Positions 9,328 to 21,430 are shown, counted from the stretch's first letter. The stretch is 64,000 bases of DNA from Odiellus spinosus (GCA_963920705.1 OY987233.1:2035501-2099500); one strand, 5' to 3'. The notes: generated by a model from the sequence alone, not told the origin. Program-made: numbers and translations.

Positions 9328-10852
9328 CCCGGAGGAAACAATTGATAGGAAATTACGCCTAATAATAAATGAAGCGGTAAAAAACGGGGAAATTGAAAAA
9401 GAAAAAAGATTTAGATTCTACACACCAACATTAAAAACACCTTTTGTGTACGGGTTGATTAAACTACATAAAAAAGATAAACCATTTAGAGTAATCGTGT
9501 CTTCTATCAATAGCGCTACATACGCGTCAGCTAAAGAACTAGTTAAAATCATAAAACCATTAATAGGCGAAAATGGGTACTCCTTAAAGAACACATATGA
9601 GTTAGTTGCAAACTTAGGGAAATGTAAGATAGATGAAAATGATGAGCTAATTAGCCTTGACGTCATAAATTTGTATACAAAAGTTCCAATTACAAAAGCC
9701 CTAAAAGTGTTAAAAGAAAAACTAAAAGGAGATAAAACTTTGAACACTAGAACAACATTATCAATAAACACCATTATAAAATTATGTGAATTATGCGCAA
9801 CGAACACGTACTTCCGATATAATGATAGCTATTATAAACAGGTACAAGGGCTAGCAATGGGGAATCCGATTTCGGGGTTTATTGCTAATTTATATTTAGA
9901 ACACATAGAAACACAAATAATGGACCATCCAGATCTCAAAAACAAAGTAAAACTTTGGAATAGGTTTATGGACGATATTATTTGTGTCAAAAATAAAAGG
10001 TTAACCAACGAACATCTGAACAAATTAGCAAATTCAATAGATATAGATATTCAATTTACAAATGAAATTGAAATAGAAAATTCAATACCATTTCTGGATA
10101 TAAAAATAACCAGAGGTGATAGAGAATTTGACCTTTCAATGTACCAAAAACCCACTCACGCAAAAATCTACTTAAATTACAACTCCTCACATAGTGAGAA
10201 AATAAAAATAGGCTTAGTAAAAAGTATAAAAAATAAAATCGAGAAATTATCAGACCAACCACAAACAGATAAAATCATATATGAAAAACAGCTAATCAAC
10301 TGCGGTTACCCAGTGAAAATGGTCCAAGATATTTTTGACGCGAATATAGTAGAAAATTGTAAATTAACAAAAGAGGATAAAAAAGAGGAAAATTACTTAG
10401 CATTGCCTTACATTAAAGGCATCTCAGAAAAAACTAACAGACAGTTGAAAAATCTGGACATTAAACTCATAAATAAACGAAATAATACACTAAGCTCACT
10501 ATTACTAAAAAATAAACCTAAAATTGAACCGCTAGATACATCAGGCGTCGTGTATGAAATACCATGCAGCTGTAAACAAAAATATGTTGGCCATACACAA
10601 AGACTATTAAAGAAAAGAATAACGGAACATAAAAATTACATTAAACAAAAGGATATAACTAAATCATTAGCTCTCCATTTAGATAAGAACCCAAAACACG
10701 AAATAGAATGGAACGAATTAAAAATAATTTGTACAGAAGATAATTATTATAAACGAATATTTAAAGAAAGTGCGTATATAAAAAAACGGGGAAAGTTAAA
10801 CATAGAACCGGGCACTATCTGTGTAAAAAATTGGGGTAAGCTTTGTATATAA
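9317..10852 (+). CDS. Penelope-like reverse transcriptase with GIY-YIG endonuclease, right arm
   Basis: 511 codons, almost identical to the left-arm protein. Motif A (ISLDV) lies near residues 112-116, FMDD at residues 217-220, and the GIY-YIG domain from about residue 410 to 490, with CSCK zinc-type cysteines just after VYEI. The tail NIEPGTICVKNWGKLCI keeps the usual Penelope ending, so this arm has the better C-terminus. One extra Asn codon (NNTLSSLL versus NTLSSLL) separates the arms. The N-terminal third of a normal protein is missing. Start codons of the two arms overlap in the 21-bp palindrome centre. Confidence 0.95.
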   Translation: MDSNPEETIDRKLRLIINEAVKNGEIEKEKRFRFYTPTLKTPFVYGLIKLHKKDKPFRVIVSSINSATYASAKELVKIIKPLIGENGYSLKNTYELVANLGKCKIDENDELISLDVINLYTKVPITKALKVLKEKLKGDKTLNTRTTLSINTIIKLCELCATNTYFRYNDSYYKQVQGLAMGNPISGFIANLYLEHIETQIMDHPDLKNKVKLWNRFMDDIICVKNKRLTNEHLNKLANSIDIDIQFTNEIEIENSIPFLDIKITRGDREFDLSMYQKPTHAKIYLNYNSSHSEKIKIGLVKSIKNKIEKLSDQPQTDKIIYEKQLINCGYPVKMVQDIFDANIVENCKLTKEDKKEENYLALPYIKGISEKTNRQLKNLDIKLINKRNNTLSSLLLKNKPKIEPLDTSGVVYEIPCSCKQKYVGHTQRLLKKRITEHKNYIKQKDITKSLALHLDKNPKHEIEWNELKIICTEDNYYKRIFKESAYIKKRGKLNIEPGTICVKNWGKLCI

Positions 10853-10940
10853 ATAAATGAATAATAAAAAAACACGACGTTATCTATGTACCGCCCACCG
10901 AGGTGAAGTTAAACGATGTATTAATTGTAAGAATCAGTAT

Positions 10941-10976
10941 CGCTTGATAAGGGGCTTCGGTCCGAAAGCTCGCTAA
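10941..10976 (+). ncRNA. Degenerate hammerhead-like motif in right Penelope arm
   Basis: The segment reads CUUGAUAA, then GGGC-UUCG-GUCC as a 4-bp stem II capped by a UUCG tetraloop, then GAAAG, a one-pair stem III (G with C around CUCG) and a CUA cleavage triplet. The geometry is that of a minimal type I hammerhead, but the first core box is UUGAUAA instead of CUGANGA. It lies about 90 bp after the stop of the reverse transcriptase, where Penelope hammerheads are found. Confidence 0.4.
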
Positions 10977-11109
10977 GAAAAAATTTTTATTATGTATTAA
11001 ACATTTTTTAAAAAAACTCATCCACGAAGTATCCGTCCGTGATCAATTTATAAGTTATATCTAAACCGTGGACACTATGTCATTTAAAATTCACGATTAA
11101 CTGACAGAA

Positions 11110-11475
11110 GTCTATCGATCGCGTAGGTCGTGATTAGAGATTTACCAGAAAGAAAGGTTTTTGAAGCTGCCTTCGCTTTCGGGAGCGAAAATACGAACTT
11201 TTATAATACTTTGTAAATTTCCAGGTTTCGGTGAAGGCAAAAGGGTAAACATAACTAGGTATCGCGAATTTCGGTTAAAAAAATATATCCGGCACCTGGG
11301 AAAAATACTTCACAGATAAATTGTGAGGTAACATAGAACAACGTTTCGCTTACGGGCTGCGATTTAAGAATATATAGCCGGGTTTGGGACCGATTCTTGA
11401 TTTTCCGCGCCCTCATTTAGAGATATTGTTTTGTTGTGGGGTTTTGAATTAGCTGGAAGAGCTGTTCATTATTTT
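11110..11475. other. Interval without a recognised gene
   Basis: AT-rich DNA after the Penelope insertion. I see no coding, repeat or RNA signal that stands out. Confidence 0.3.
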
Positions 11476-11590
11476 GGTTTGCATCCACTTGCGCGGTTTC
11501 GAATTTGCGCGTTTCCATTTGTGCGGTTGCCATTTGCCCAGTTTCTCATTTTGCGCACTTTTCCATTTGCGCTGTAACAGTTCTAAACGT
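11476..11590 (+). repeat. Array of TTGCGC words, probable half of a fold-back element
   Basis: About seven diverged copies of a 15-16 bp word close to ATTTGCGCAGTTTCC. The first 21 bases, from GGTTTGCATCCACTTGCGC, match the left end of the fold-back element at 39283 with few changes. No inverted partner array is visible nearby, so this looks like a truncated copy of that family. Confidence 0.6.
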
Positions 11591-14500
11591 TTTTTCTATC
11601 GATTCCCACTCTTGGGGAAGCCCACTAGTTTCGGCTACAATTTATCTTATCCTATGCCTACTTTCGATTTATCTTATTAGCTATTCTATTTTATTTTGTT
11701 AAAATTTGTTTGATTAACTTTTTATCTTCTTAAATATTAATTATGGTCTGGATGGCATCTTGGTTAGGGTTAAATCAGTCGTTGTCTTCTTCAAATAAAA
11801 AACTTCCAGAAATAGTATGCAATGAATTGTTTTATTTGTCCAAATATTGAGCTATATCTTTTAACTCATAATAAATAAGATTTCTTTTTCTGAAAAAACT
11901 TTTTTTTCTGAAGGAACAACTTTTCATCAGCTCAGCCAAAAACGAACTGATTTATTAGAAAATTATTAATTTTTTCTTCTGGAACTTCTTTGGTATCGCT
12001 CTCTGTTATGGTATTCAAATCGCGAGGGATAAAAGACAGGATAGTGGAGTCCTTTACGCTTGCAGGCGACGCATGTAAAATTTCTTTTTGGTGGAACGAT
12101 CACCGGTCATCCTTGATCATCTATAGAATATAGAGATGAAACTTGTTGCATCGACATTCCTATCCAGGCCAATGGAATTTTTGGACTTGGCAAAGCTTCT
12201 CGATGAATCTTCTTTTCGTCGTCTGATAGTATCCACCTTCGCGCTGGATGTACCGGTAGATATCCATAAGCTTGATAGGATAAGGTTCGAAATCTCTCTT
12301 TATCAGTGTCTAGAATTCTTCGTCCAGTTATTGGGGAGATCTTTAAGTCCTGTTTTTTCTTTTCTTTTTCTTTCTCTAGGATCCACCTCTTAATTTTGTT
12401 AGTGAAAGTGAAACGATTTGAAAAGCGTTCGTAGGGTTCGTTTTGATGGAGATTTTATGAATTCGTGTAATAACTTTTCTAATTTGAAAGAAGTTATTTT
12501 TTCTTCGGAGTCGCTCCATGTGTCTGGATCATGTAGTATGAAGACGTCGCGATCTTTCAAGTTGTCCCCGTGGAGATGAATTTTTAAATTTTTATTCTTT
12601 GGTTTTCATTCTTCCCCTCTTACCTGTGCCGTTTCCATCTTATCGCGTAAGTAGATCCAATGATCGACTTTACTCATAGCTTCCTCTTCTTTGATTTTTC
12701 TTGTTTGTCTATTTTGAACTTGATATTTGGTAACTCCCCATTCTCCGGATCAGGTCGAGGGTTTAGGGCTTTAATTAATTCTCTGGTGTTTTTTCTTTGG
12801 AACCGAGCTTCTTCCAGTTCTTCCTGAGCCCTTCTTTCTACTTCTCTGGTATTTTTCTCTTCCCTTCTCAATTTTCGTTCTTCTTCTAAATTCCATATCT
12901 CCGTTTGTTCTTTTTCAATTCGAGCCCGACGTTGCTTCACTTCCCTCTTATAATGTTCTTGTAAGAATTCTTTTCTGACTGCTTTCTGATCTTCTCTTCT
13001 CCATATTCTTAGTCTCTCCTTTTCTTCCTCTTGCCTCTCTTTCGCGATTCTTTCCCTTTCTAGTTTCAGCTCTCTGGCTCTTTTCCTCGTCTATGTATTT
13101 TCTTAAATTTTCGGCTTGTATTCGTTCTCTGGCGACCTTTTGTTTTCTTTCGATCTTCCGTCTTCTTCTTTATCTTTTTGGTCTAGTTTTCCTTTTTTTT
13201 ATTCCGACCCTTTCGGTATTTCTTCCTCGACCATTTTCTCATCTTGTCGTCTTTTGATGGGGAGGTCTTTCGCAGTCTGTTTAGTTTCAATCGGTTTGTC
13301 TTATTTCCCTATTTCATTTGTTAGGCCACGTTCTCTCATTCGTCCATAGAGAAGTACGTTCGGGGAAGCTGGATTCATAGGTACCTTTCGACGTTCAATG
13401 ATTGATCTTTCGGTTGATTGGATTTTTAATTTTGAATTTCGTTTTGGACTTTTATTTTGTTTTCCTTGATGTAGTTTCTTGGTCCTTATGTTAAGGATCA
13501 TGCATTTTTCTTTTGAGCTGATTGTATACTCTGGAAGGACTGTCGACCATTTTTCGAAAGTAAGTTCGAGGATATTATCAAAATAAATCTTCTCAACGCT
13601 TAAAGTTCACCAAAACACCTTCGATCTAGGATCCAAAGAGTTTTTCACTAGATTTATTTCTAAGGCTTTCGTCGTATTCCTCGAGATATAGTTCTCCGTA
13701 GTCAAAAGTCTTGATCTAAGGAAGATGGTTTTTCTTATTAACATCAGATTCCGAGTGTATTTCCTTTGCGATGATGGTGAGAAGGTGCATTAGAGCTTTC
13801 TTTTGTACATCCAGGAGGTTTTCGGGGCTTATGTTTCTTCTACACAGATCTCTTGGTCAGTCGATAACATATTTTTTTTAACCAATTTGGTTTTTTATCC
13901 TGGCAAAATAATAAAAATGTAAGGTTTTTAGGTTTGTCTTTTTCTGGCAAAACGAATTCTTTCCCAGGGAAGTTTAGCAATGGGGTGTCGGTTAAAATCG
14001 AAATCGCCTACTACTAGATCTTTTATATTTTTAGATCTTAAATAAGCTTCCAATTCCCTTGGGGAACGTAACTGTTTGGGCTTTGGCCCTTTAGGAAAAT
14101 AGTATACGCCAAAATAAACACTTTAGGTTTTACCGTATGCCTATAACAAAGTTCCCTAAACCATCTCATAATTTGTGGGGATTTCATCCCTGAGAGGAGG
14201 GAATTCCCCACTAGAGGAAGATGAATCGCTTTCCGCGTCTTAATTGGGCGGCAGGTGTTCGTCATTTTCATCACTTCTTTGAACTTCCCCTTCTGGTCGT
14301 TCCTCTTCTCTGCGTGTTTTCTTTTTGGAACGCTTGTTGAATCCGATTTAGGCGGGCCTTTCCTTTTATATTTTGAAAGCCGTTTCAGGATCTCTCGTCC
14401 TTTCTCTATGAGAGCTATATCATACCCGTAGGAGCTCCTTCCTTCGTTTTGGATCTGGTGGCATCCCTCTTATTCCTTGCCTCTCGCATCATTTCCGGAG

Positions 14501-15339
14501 TGTATGGAGGGGGTTGGACTTCGACACTGATATTATTTTGATATGATTATTTCTTTTGAGGTTTCCCTGAACATGAGGACGAACTAAGCGCATGGACATG
14601 TCTTATAGTTGAGACTCGTTTTTATTCCTCGGCCACCTCTTCTCCTTGATAGGGTTTTTCTACTGGAAATCTCTCATCATTTTCCTCTTGATCAACTTCT
14701 TACGTTTTTTTTCTTATGAGGTTTTCCTGAAGAAGAGGAAGAGTTTGACAGGTGAGCGGGTCTTTTATGTTTAACTTTTTCTTCTAACAGAATCGCTTCT
14801 TCCTCAGAGGAACTTTCCAATGGGAATCTCTTTCCCCAGCCTTCATCCGACGGAATAGATCTAAGCTCTGGAAAAGGTTCTTCCTCTCGAATTTCTTTTT
14901 CACCTTCTGGTTCTTCTATCTCGTATCTTCTCTTCGGAGTAGTTTCGTCAAGATTAGATTTGAGTCTTAAATTTTCTCTCAATTGATCTGAATCTGTTTC
15001 TGGAATGATTTCGGGGTGGAGATCTGGATCTTTTCCGGAATCTACTACTCTCGGTTCTTCGCTCGACTCTGGAGCTAACAATATTTCTTCTCAAGGGAGA
15101 ACTTTGGTGTCTTCTGACTCTGGCCTTTGGGGAGGTTGATCTTCCCCAAGGGAACGTCCTTGGTGTGGTATAACTTCAACTGATCGATGCTCGATCGCTC
15201 CTCTTTTGTTTTATTATAACATCTTCCAAAATATAGACTAAAGGACTTCTTTTCTCGAAGATTTTGTACGGACCAGACCATTTAGGACTTAATTTTGCCA
15301 TGTATCCTGCTTCGGCTCGGGAGAGAGGGTATGTTAATC

Positions 15340-17919
15340 GGAAAGCCCTCATATGAGCATTTCCATAGGAGCGGTTCCCATAATCGCGTTTCCCATATCA
15401 GCAGTTCTAAAAACAGCGGTTCCCAAAAACTGAGTTTATTCATTACAGCAGTTCCCAAAAACGCAGTTTATTCATTAGAGCAGTTCCCATTACAGTGGTT
15501 CCCAAAAACGCAGTGTTCCCATTACAGCGGTTCCCCGAAGTAGCGGATTGAAGCACTTGATGAATTTTAATGGGCTGTAGGTACGATTTTTAGAATGTTG
15601 CCTATATCTTATATCAATCTACCCAAGTGTTAGGTTAGACGTACATTCCCAAGGTTGGATGAAGGACGTATGCTTTCAATGGTTTGGCTGGTTTGTGTTA
15701 AGTTAGTTTAAACATCCATTCCCAAAGTTTGATGAAGGACGAATTCTTCGTATTGGGTAAGGATAATTTAGGTTAGGCTATGAAGAACGAATAACTCGTA
15801 TTCAAGGTTGGATGAAGGATGGATACTTTCAATGGTTTGGCTGGATTATGTTAGGTTAGTTTAAACATTCATTCCCAAAGTTTGATGAAGGAACAATTCT
15901 TCGTATTGGGTAAGGGTAATTTAGGTTAGGCTATGAAGAACGAATAACTCGTATTCAAGGTTGGATGAAGGACGGATACTTCGAAATGTTTTGACTGGGT
16001 TAGATTAGGTTTTGGTTAGACATCCAAGGTTGTATACAGGACGAATATTTCGTATTGGGTAAGGTTAGGATAGACATCCATTACCAAGGTTGGATGAAGG
16101 ACGAATACTTTGTAATTGTTTGGTTGGGTTATGTTAGGTAAGGGTAGGCATCCATTCGCAAAATTTAAAGAAAACGAACAATTTTTAATTGTTTGGCATG
16201 GTTAGGCTACGTTAGGTTAGGATAGACATACATTCCCGAGGTTGGAATAAGGACAAATTGAAAATTTATTTTCCTGAAAATGAATGAATAAAAAAGGGTT
16301 TATAATCTTAGTTTCGTTGTTTTAATTATATTCTTCAAATTTAAAAAAAAATGAAATATATTTCTTATATTTTAGATTAAATTCTGGAAATGTGAATTTT
16401 CTTATCCATTATTATACGTTTGGATACGAGTAGTTTGCTCGTAGATAAAGAGCCAAATAATTATCTTCGGGTAAACCTTATGCATTTAACAATTATACGA
16501 ACAAATTTCATTTTTAAGTTACAAACAATTTTATCCGAAAATAAAATATCTGGAAATATACGAATTATAGAAGATAATGGATATCCGATTCCGAGCTCTA
16601 AGGTTAGGTGAGGATATATATCCATTCCGAAGGTTCGACGAAGAACGAATACTCTGTAATGGTTTGGCTGGGTAAGGCTAGGCTAGGATAGAAGCCATGG
16701 TTGTATGGTGGACGGACACTCGTAGTGGTTTCAATGGGTTAGGCTAGACGTAAATTGCCAAGGTTAGATGAAGGTCGAATACTTCGTAACGGTTTGACAG
16801 TTTTAGGTTAGGCTAGACACCCACTCCGAAGGTTTGATGAAGGACGAATACTTCGTATTAGGTAAGGATACATAATTAATTACCATGGTTGGATGAAGGA
16901 CGATTATTTGTAATGGTTTGGCTTGGTTAGGTTAGGTAAGACGTCCATTTACAAGCTTGGATGAAGGACGAATATTTCGTATTGGTTTTGCTTGGTTAAG
17001 TTAGGTTAGGATAGACATCAATTCCCAAGTTTGGATGAGGGACAAGTACTTCGTTTTGGGTTACGTTGGGTTAGGTTCGGCTAGGTTCGGATCGACATCC
17101 ATTCCTATGGTTGGATGAAACACGGGTACTTTTTAATGGTTTGGCTGGGTTAGGTTAGGTTAGACGTCCATTCCCAAGGCTAGATGTACATTCCTAAGGT
17201 TGATGTCCATTCCCAAGGTTAGATGTCCATTCCCAAGGTCAGATATGCATTCCCAAGGCTAGATGAAGGACGAATACTTCGTATTAGGTTAGGTGGGTTT
17301 AGGTTCGGATAGACATTAATTCCCACGGTTGGATGAAAGACGAATACTTTTTAATGGTTTGTCTTGGTTACGTTAGGATGGGCATCCATTCCCAAGGTTA
17401 GATGAAGGATGAATACTTCGTACTGTGTAAGGTTGGATTAGGTTAGGTTAGACATCCATTCTTGTGTTTGGATGAAGTACGAATACTTCGCAATGGTTTG
17501 GCAGGGTTTGGTTAGATATCCATTCCCAAGGTTTGATGAAGGGCGATTACTTGGTATTGGGTTAGGTTAGGTTGCGTTAGGACATACATAATTCCCATTT
17601 TTGGATGAAGGACGATTACTTTGTAATAGTTTGGCTTGCTAAGGTTAGGTAAAACGCTGGATGAAGGACGAATACCTCGTATTGGGCTAGGTAAGAGGTC
17701 CATTCCCAATTGTTGTATCTGAGCCGAACATCGTATATTAGAGAAAAGCTCGCAGCTCTAGAAAAACTCTGCTATTTCCCAAAAGAGCGGCCGCCAATTC
17801 CCTAAACAGCGGCCGCTCTTATTAAAAGAGCAGTTTTGAGCTTCGCCGCTGTTTTTTGGAAATCGAGGCTGCTGTTTTGGGAACTGCTCTCCTGGGAACT
17901 GCTCTTATAGGGTACACCC
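15340..17919. mobile_element. Fold-back (MULE-like) element carrying a TTAGG-rich satellite
   Basis: A 2.58-kb insertion. The 9-bp word ATGTTAATC lies directly outside both ends (15331-15339 and 17920-17928). The left end starts GGAAAGCCCTCATATGAGC and the reverse complement of the right end starts GGGTGTACCCTATAAGAGC; the two then align through repeated GCRGTTCCC words. Left array: 15360-15545; right array: 17750-17910. Ends of reiterated words and a 9-bp duplication are typical of MULE-type or fold-back DNA transposons. It has no coding sequence of its own; the interior is a satellite. It sits inside the Gypsy fossil and is therefore younger than it. Confidence 0.8.
15630..17710 (+). repeat. 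Diverged satellite with embedded TTAGG runs
   Basis: About 25 diverged copies of a unit of roughly 70-100 bp with the consensus blocks GGATGAAGGACGAATACTTC, GTAATGGTTTGGCTGG, GTTAGGTTAGGTTAG and ACATCCATTCCCAAGG. Unit length varies and some copies are interrupted (for example 16260-16600 is non-repeat AT-rich DNA). The TTAGG runs match the insect telomere repeat, but only two or three in a row per unit. The satellite lies wholly inside the fold-back element. Confidence 0.88.
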
Positions 17920-18055
17920 ATGTTAATCTCCATACTAAGGTTCCGACTTAAATTCTAAATTTTCTCGTCGTTGATCATACTATTTCTTTTGCTTCTCTTG
18001 AGCTAGTCTTGTAAAATCCTTAGCTAAGGCCCAAGTAACGCGAATAGGTAAAAAG

Positions 18056-18298
18056 TTATATCATATTGAACCTATGCATGGCCTCAGTATACCAATACAA
18101 CCCTAAACTACCTCGTATATTAGTAATAGAATTATTAACCATATTCGATGACATACTGGCGCTCCTTTGGGCCGCTAAAACTTTCCTTCTTTCATTTTCA
18201 CTCCTACGATAATCTGGATCAGCTCTGCGCTCTCTCATTTTCTCTCTTCCTTTCCGCTTTTTCAGTTCCTCTTTACTTGTACCTTCGTCTTCCTCCAT
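18056..18298 (-). CDS. Short charged ORF with RRADPDYRRSENER motif
   Basis: 80 codons starting MEEDEGTSKEELKKRKGREK. The segment RRADPDYRRSENERRK resembles a short repeat (RRxxPxYRxxE) seen in many arthropod transposon-linked and uncharacterised proteins. No catalytic motif. It abuts the Gypsy fossil and may be a fragment of an unrelated element. It could also be a random frame. Confidence 0.3.
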   Translation of the reverse strand: MEEDEGTSKEELKKRKGREKMRERRADPDYRRSENERRKVLAAQRSASMSSNMVNNSITNIRGSLGLYWYTEAMHRFNMI

Positions 18299-18299
18299 T

Positions 18300-20424
18300 T
18301 TTTTTAAAGATTTAAATTTTCAAATTAAATAATACACCAACTCAATAATAAATAACCCAAATTAATATTGAATAAATTCAACGCAGCAATCTCAGGATTG
18401 TGTTAAATAACTCTTAACACACAAAAAAATAACTCTTTACGAAAACAAAAATAAACTATGGGGAAAAAAAAAATAACCAGAATTAACCAGTTTGATATTC
18501 AAACAAATATTAGTTCCAAACTCAATTTTAAATCAAAACAAAAATTAGTTCCAAACTCAATTTTAAATCAAAACAAAATTAGGATTACAGATATTGAAAA
18601 TAGCAATCTTCACTAAACATTAATAAATACAAAAAAATTATGCTTCTCACCCATACCAAGATAAGACTGAACTCAACCGATTAGATGTGAAATGAAACAA
18701 AATTAAGAGTTGCAAAAAATGGCTAGTGGTAAAAGAAAAGCACCCAGAAAAACGCCTACTTTTTAATCACGGCGGCTAATGTAATTAAAATAAAGCAATC
18801 AAATGAGTTCTTTACAACTAACTCCCTTCTTTGCTGACAATTCATCCGCTTAAGAAAAAAAAAACGTAAATAAGCAGGATACAGTTTTGAGTAACCGCTA
18901 AGGGTGCTAGACAGTGTACGTTTTTATTGGGTAGCTGGTTTCTATACCTTGCAATGCGTATGCCAAATGTCGAATCTTTCATTCGCATAAAAATTATGTG
19001 TCTGAGAAACTTTTACTCTCTGCGATTCGAACACTTTTTCGCTATAAATTTTAGCATCGTTCCTATTCGATTCCACTAATAAACTTGCCCATTAAATGAG
19101 AGTATATATACATTGCATGCAGATTCTGGTTTTAAAATAATTATTACCAAAATATACAGCCCTGATATTTTTTCTTAATACATTGTCCCATAATGCCGCA
19201 TGAACCAAAATAATGATGCGTGGCTGAGACAAAAACGTTTCTTCCAAAATTTTGCATTACAGATTGTAAATTTTATTGCAATAAAACTGTAGGCGGATGC
19301 ACACAGAAAATTTTCGGCCGTTTAAAGCTCGTTCGCGCACAAAAGTACAATTAGCGCACGAGCAAAAATGTATTTGCGTGCATGCGCAAAAACTACAATT
19401 TTCAAATCGGCACGGAAAACGGACCCTAACATAAAAAAAAAAAAAAAAAAATAATAATAATAATTTATATTATTTCGTCCCTGGCTCGATCTGCGCAGAA
19501 AGTTTTACATAAACACAAAAAAATTGCGTCAGACGCAAAAAAAAGGGTACAAACAAAGGTAACTCGCGTATCTCAAATTAAACAAATGAAGAATTTACTT
19601 CAATCCACCGTTTCTCGTGAATTATACCCTTATGTACACCTGACACTTTCGCGCCAAACACGTTCGCAAATGAGCGAGAAATCGAACTCATTTGCGAAGT
19701 TTTAGTGCATCCAGCTTTAGGCAGTCTCGCAAACACGCGAGAAATCGAAAAAATTAAATTGAAAACTTGTGCTAGAAACTTGTTATTAAACCAAGTACCA
19801 ATACACTGTTTCCAACTTCGCTAGAAGGTAACAGTTCATCCCGGTACATAAAGCTGATTCCCTTAATATTCAGCCAAAATTAAAAAGAAAAAAAAAACAA
19901 AAGAAAAAAAAATCATTTCCAATGTTCATGTGTACGCGCCATATAATCATCTCTATATCCCTTTGAACGCGCCTTTATCTCTTATCTAAATTACGTCGTT
20001 TCTATCTTGTATACCCGTGTAAACGCACCTTTATTTAGATTCTTCAATCCACCCAGGTTTGCAGCAAGACTAAGCCTATACTGACCGAACTACCTTTGCT
20101 TTTTTGACTAAATGATATATGGAAAACAGCTTAGCGCGTGCTGCCAACTGAAGCTGGTATTTAATGGTCACATTTCTTTAAATTTTTGAACAATTTCTTA
20201 AATATCTTCTAAACTATCTTGAATTTTAAATTGATTTTTCCACTATATTATTTATTAGATTAAGTTTAACAATTTTAATATTTTTAATTATAATATAAAT
20301 TATTATTGCGTTTCATTTCCATAAACGATATCACACCATAAGGCTCATTTGCATTCATTCCAAAAAGCTTGGAGGAAAACCCTCTCCCTTCAATGTCTTG
20401 CTGATTCTTGATCTCTTGGCACGC
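18300..20424. other. AT-rich interval without a gene
   Basis: Holds a tandem duplication of about 35 bp (AGTTCCAAACTCAATTTTAA unit) at 18508-18580 and a poly-A/AAT run near 19435-19465. A possible small MITE spans about 19294-19721, with end words GGATGCACA and its complement TGTGCATCC-like AGTGCATCC; this is weak. No coding region is supported. Confidence 0.35.
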
Positions 20425-20718
20425 AACGCTAAATTACCCAGGTGGGGCGATGTTTATAAAGTGGAAGGCTGATGTGGACCATATTCGTGAGGGACGTCTC
20501 GCTAATACGGCCCGCTGAGATCGGAAACTGGAGGGTCGGAGGTGATTATAACAGTGGGAGACGTCCCATTGCGTATAATCGCCTTCAACTGTCCACCATC
20601 GAGGTTCGACTCTAAAGTGGATGGTGGAAAGCGATAATATATCCTGTTGTATATAATTGCACGACACCTGAAACTCAATGTGGCACCAATGCTTAGAGGA
20701 GGTAGTTCCCGTTAAACG
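20425..20718 (+). repeat. Inverted repeat A, left copy
   Basis: About 295 bp, diverged inverted copy of 26841-27150. Shared blocks include CAGGTGGGGCGATGTT, ACGGCCCGCTGAGATCGGAA, CGTATAATCGCCTTCAACTG and GTGTCGTGCAATTAT. Short frames inside are shared by both copies but contain no recognised domain. Confidence 0.85.
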
Positions 20719-20944
20719 GAATTGAACGATAATCTGGTATGATTACGTCTCTTTTGCTCCACGAGCTAGGTCCCGTGATATCCAGTTTGACAGGAAGTGA
20801 CACACAGACAGTTATCACCAGTGTAAAACCTCCCCCTGAACTAAAGTTCAGTCGGGGAGGTAAAAATATACATATGACTACCTCATCTAATGAACATAAA
20901 TTTAATAATGTTAATACTTTGTATGTCACACCATAACATATTAT

Positions 20945-21430
20945 AAAAAAAGAGGCTGCTTCGCACCTTAAAAAGGCCTCTTTCTAGGGTCAAACCCGTG
21001 AAGGGACACAAATTAATTGTTAGAGAAAGAGCAATTTCATCTCTTTAAAATTATAGTTAGTAGATTTAGTCTACTACTTGAAAGATTTTATTTCCAAAAA
21101 ACGGATAAAGACGACCTAGGAAACCTTCCTCTCTTATTGATGTTATTTTTAATTTCTATCAGTATCACTAATAAAATTAGCTAAAGATGGAGTTCCTTTA
21201 ATGAATATATATTTATCATTAGTCCAGAGGTCGTTTTTATCCGTTTTTTGGAAAATATATAATAATAATAAAATCTTGGAAGTAGTAGACTAAATCTACT
21301 ACTAATACTAACTATAATTTTAAAGATATGAAATGGCTCTTTCTCTAACAATTAACTTGTGTCCCTTCACGGGTTTGATTCGAGTTAGACAAAGAGCCCT
21401 TTTTAATGGTGCGAAGCAACCTCTTTTTTT
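20945..21430. mobile_element. MITE with long inverted repeats
   Basis: A 486-bp element whose halves are inverted copies of each other over about 200 bp. The outer ends AGAGGCTGCTTCGCACC and GGTGCGAAGCAACCTCT are followed by AAAGAGGGCTCTTT-like stretches, GTGAAGGGACACAA and CAAAAAACGGATAAAGACGA. No coding capacity. A fragment of the same family lies at 30165-30300. A clear target duplication was not found. Confidence 0.85.

Larger units (their letters stand above)
7579..11109. mobile_element. Head-to-head Penelope-like element palindrome
   Basis: Two nearly identical 5'-truncated Penelope copies are joined head to head. The symmetry point is base 9322, and the arms run from about 7591 to 11055 (about 1.73 kb each). 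The two arms differ by a few substitutions and small indels. The word TTAACTGACAGAA flanks the structure (7579-7591 and 11097-11109) as a 13-bp candidate target duplication. About 40 bp of extra sequence lies between the right arm and its flanking repeat, like the short terminal extension known for Penelope insertions. One flanking repeat around the whole palindrome argues that it inserted as a unit. Confidence 0.93.
12600..18060 (-). mobile_element. Ty3/Gypsy retrotransposon fossil, interrupted
   Basis: A minus-strand LTR-retrotransposon fossil. The clearest part is the C-terminal end of its polymerase polyprotein, recognised by the WSGPYKI integrase-tail signature near 15250 and a short flanking part at 17930-18060. 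A fold-back DNA element (15340-17919) sits inside it. Lower-coordinate sequence (12.6-15.1 kb) holds charged, coiled-coil-like frames that may be a post-pol gene of the same element; this is uncertain. It is broken many times and no LTR pair could be recognised. Probably old. Confidence 0.65.

Noticed and set aside
15630-17710. TTAGG runs as a telomere or chromosome end
   Set aside because: Only two or three TTAGG words per unit, enclosed by transposon ends and unique DNA on both sides.
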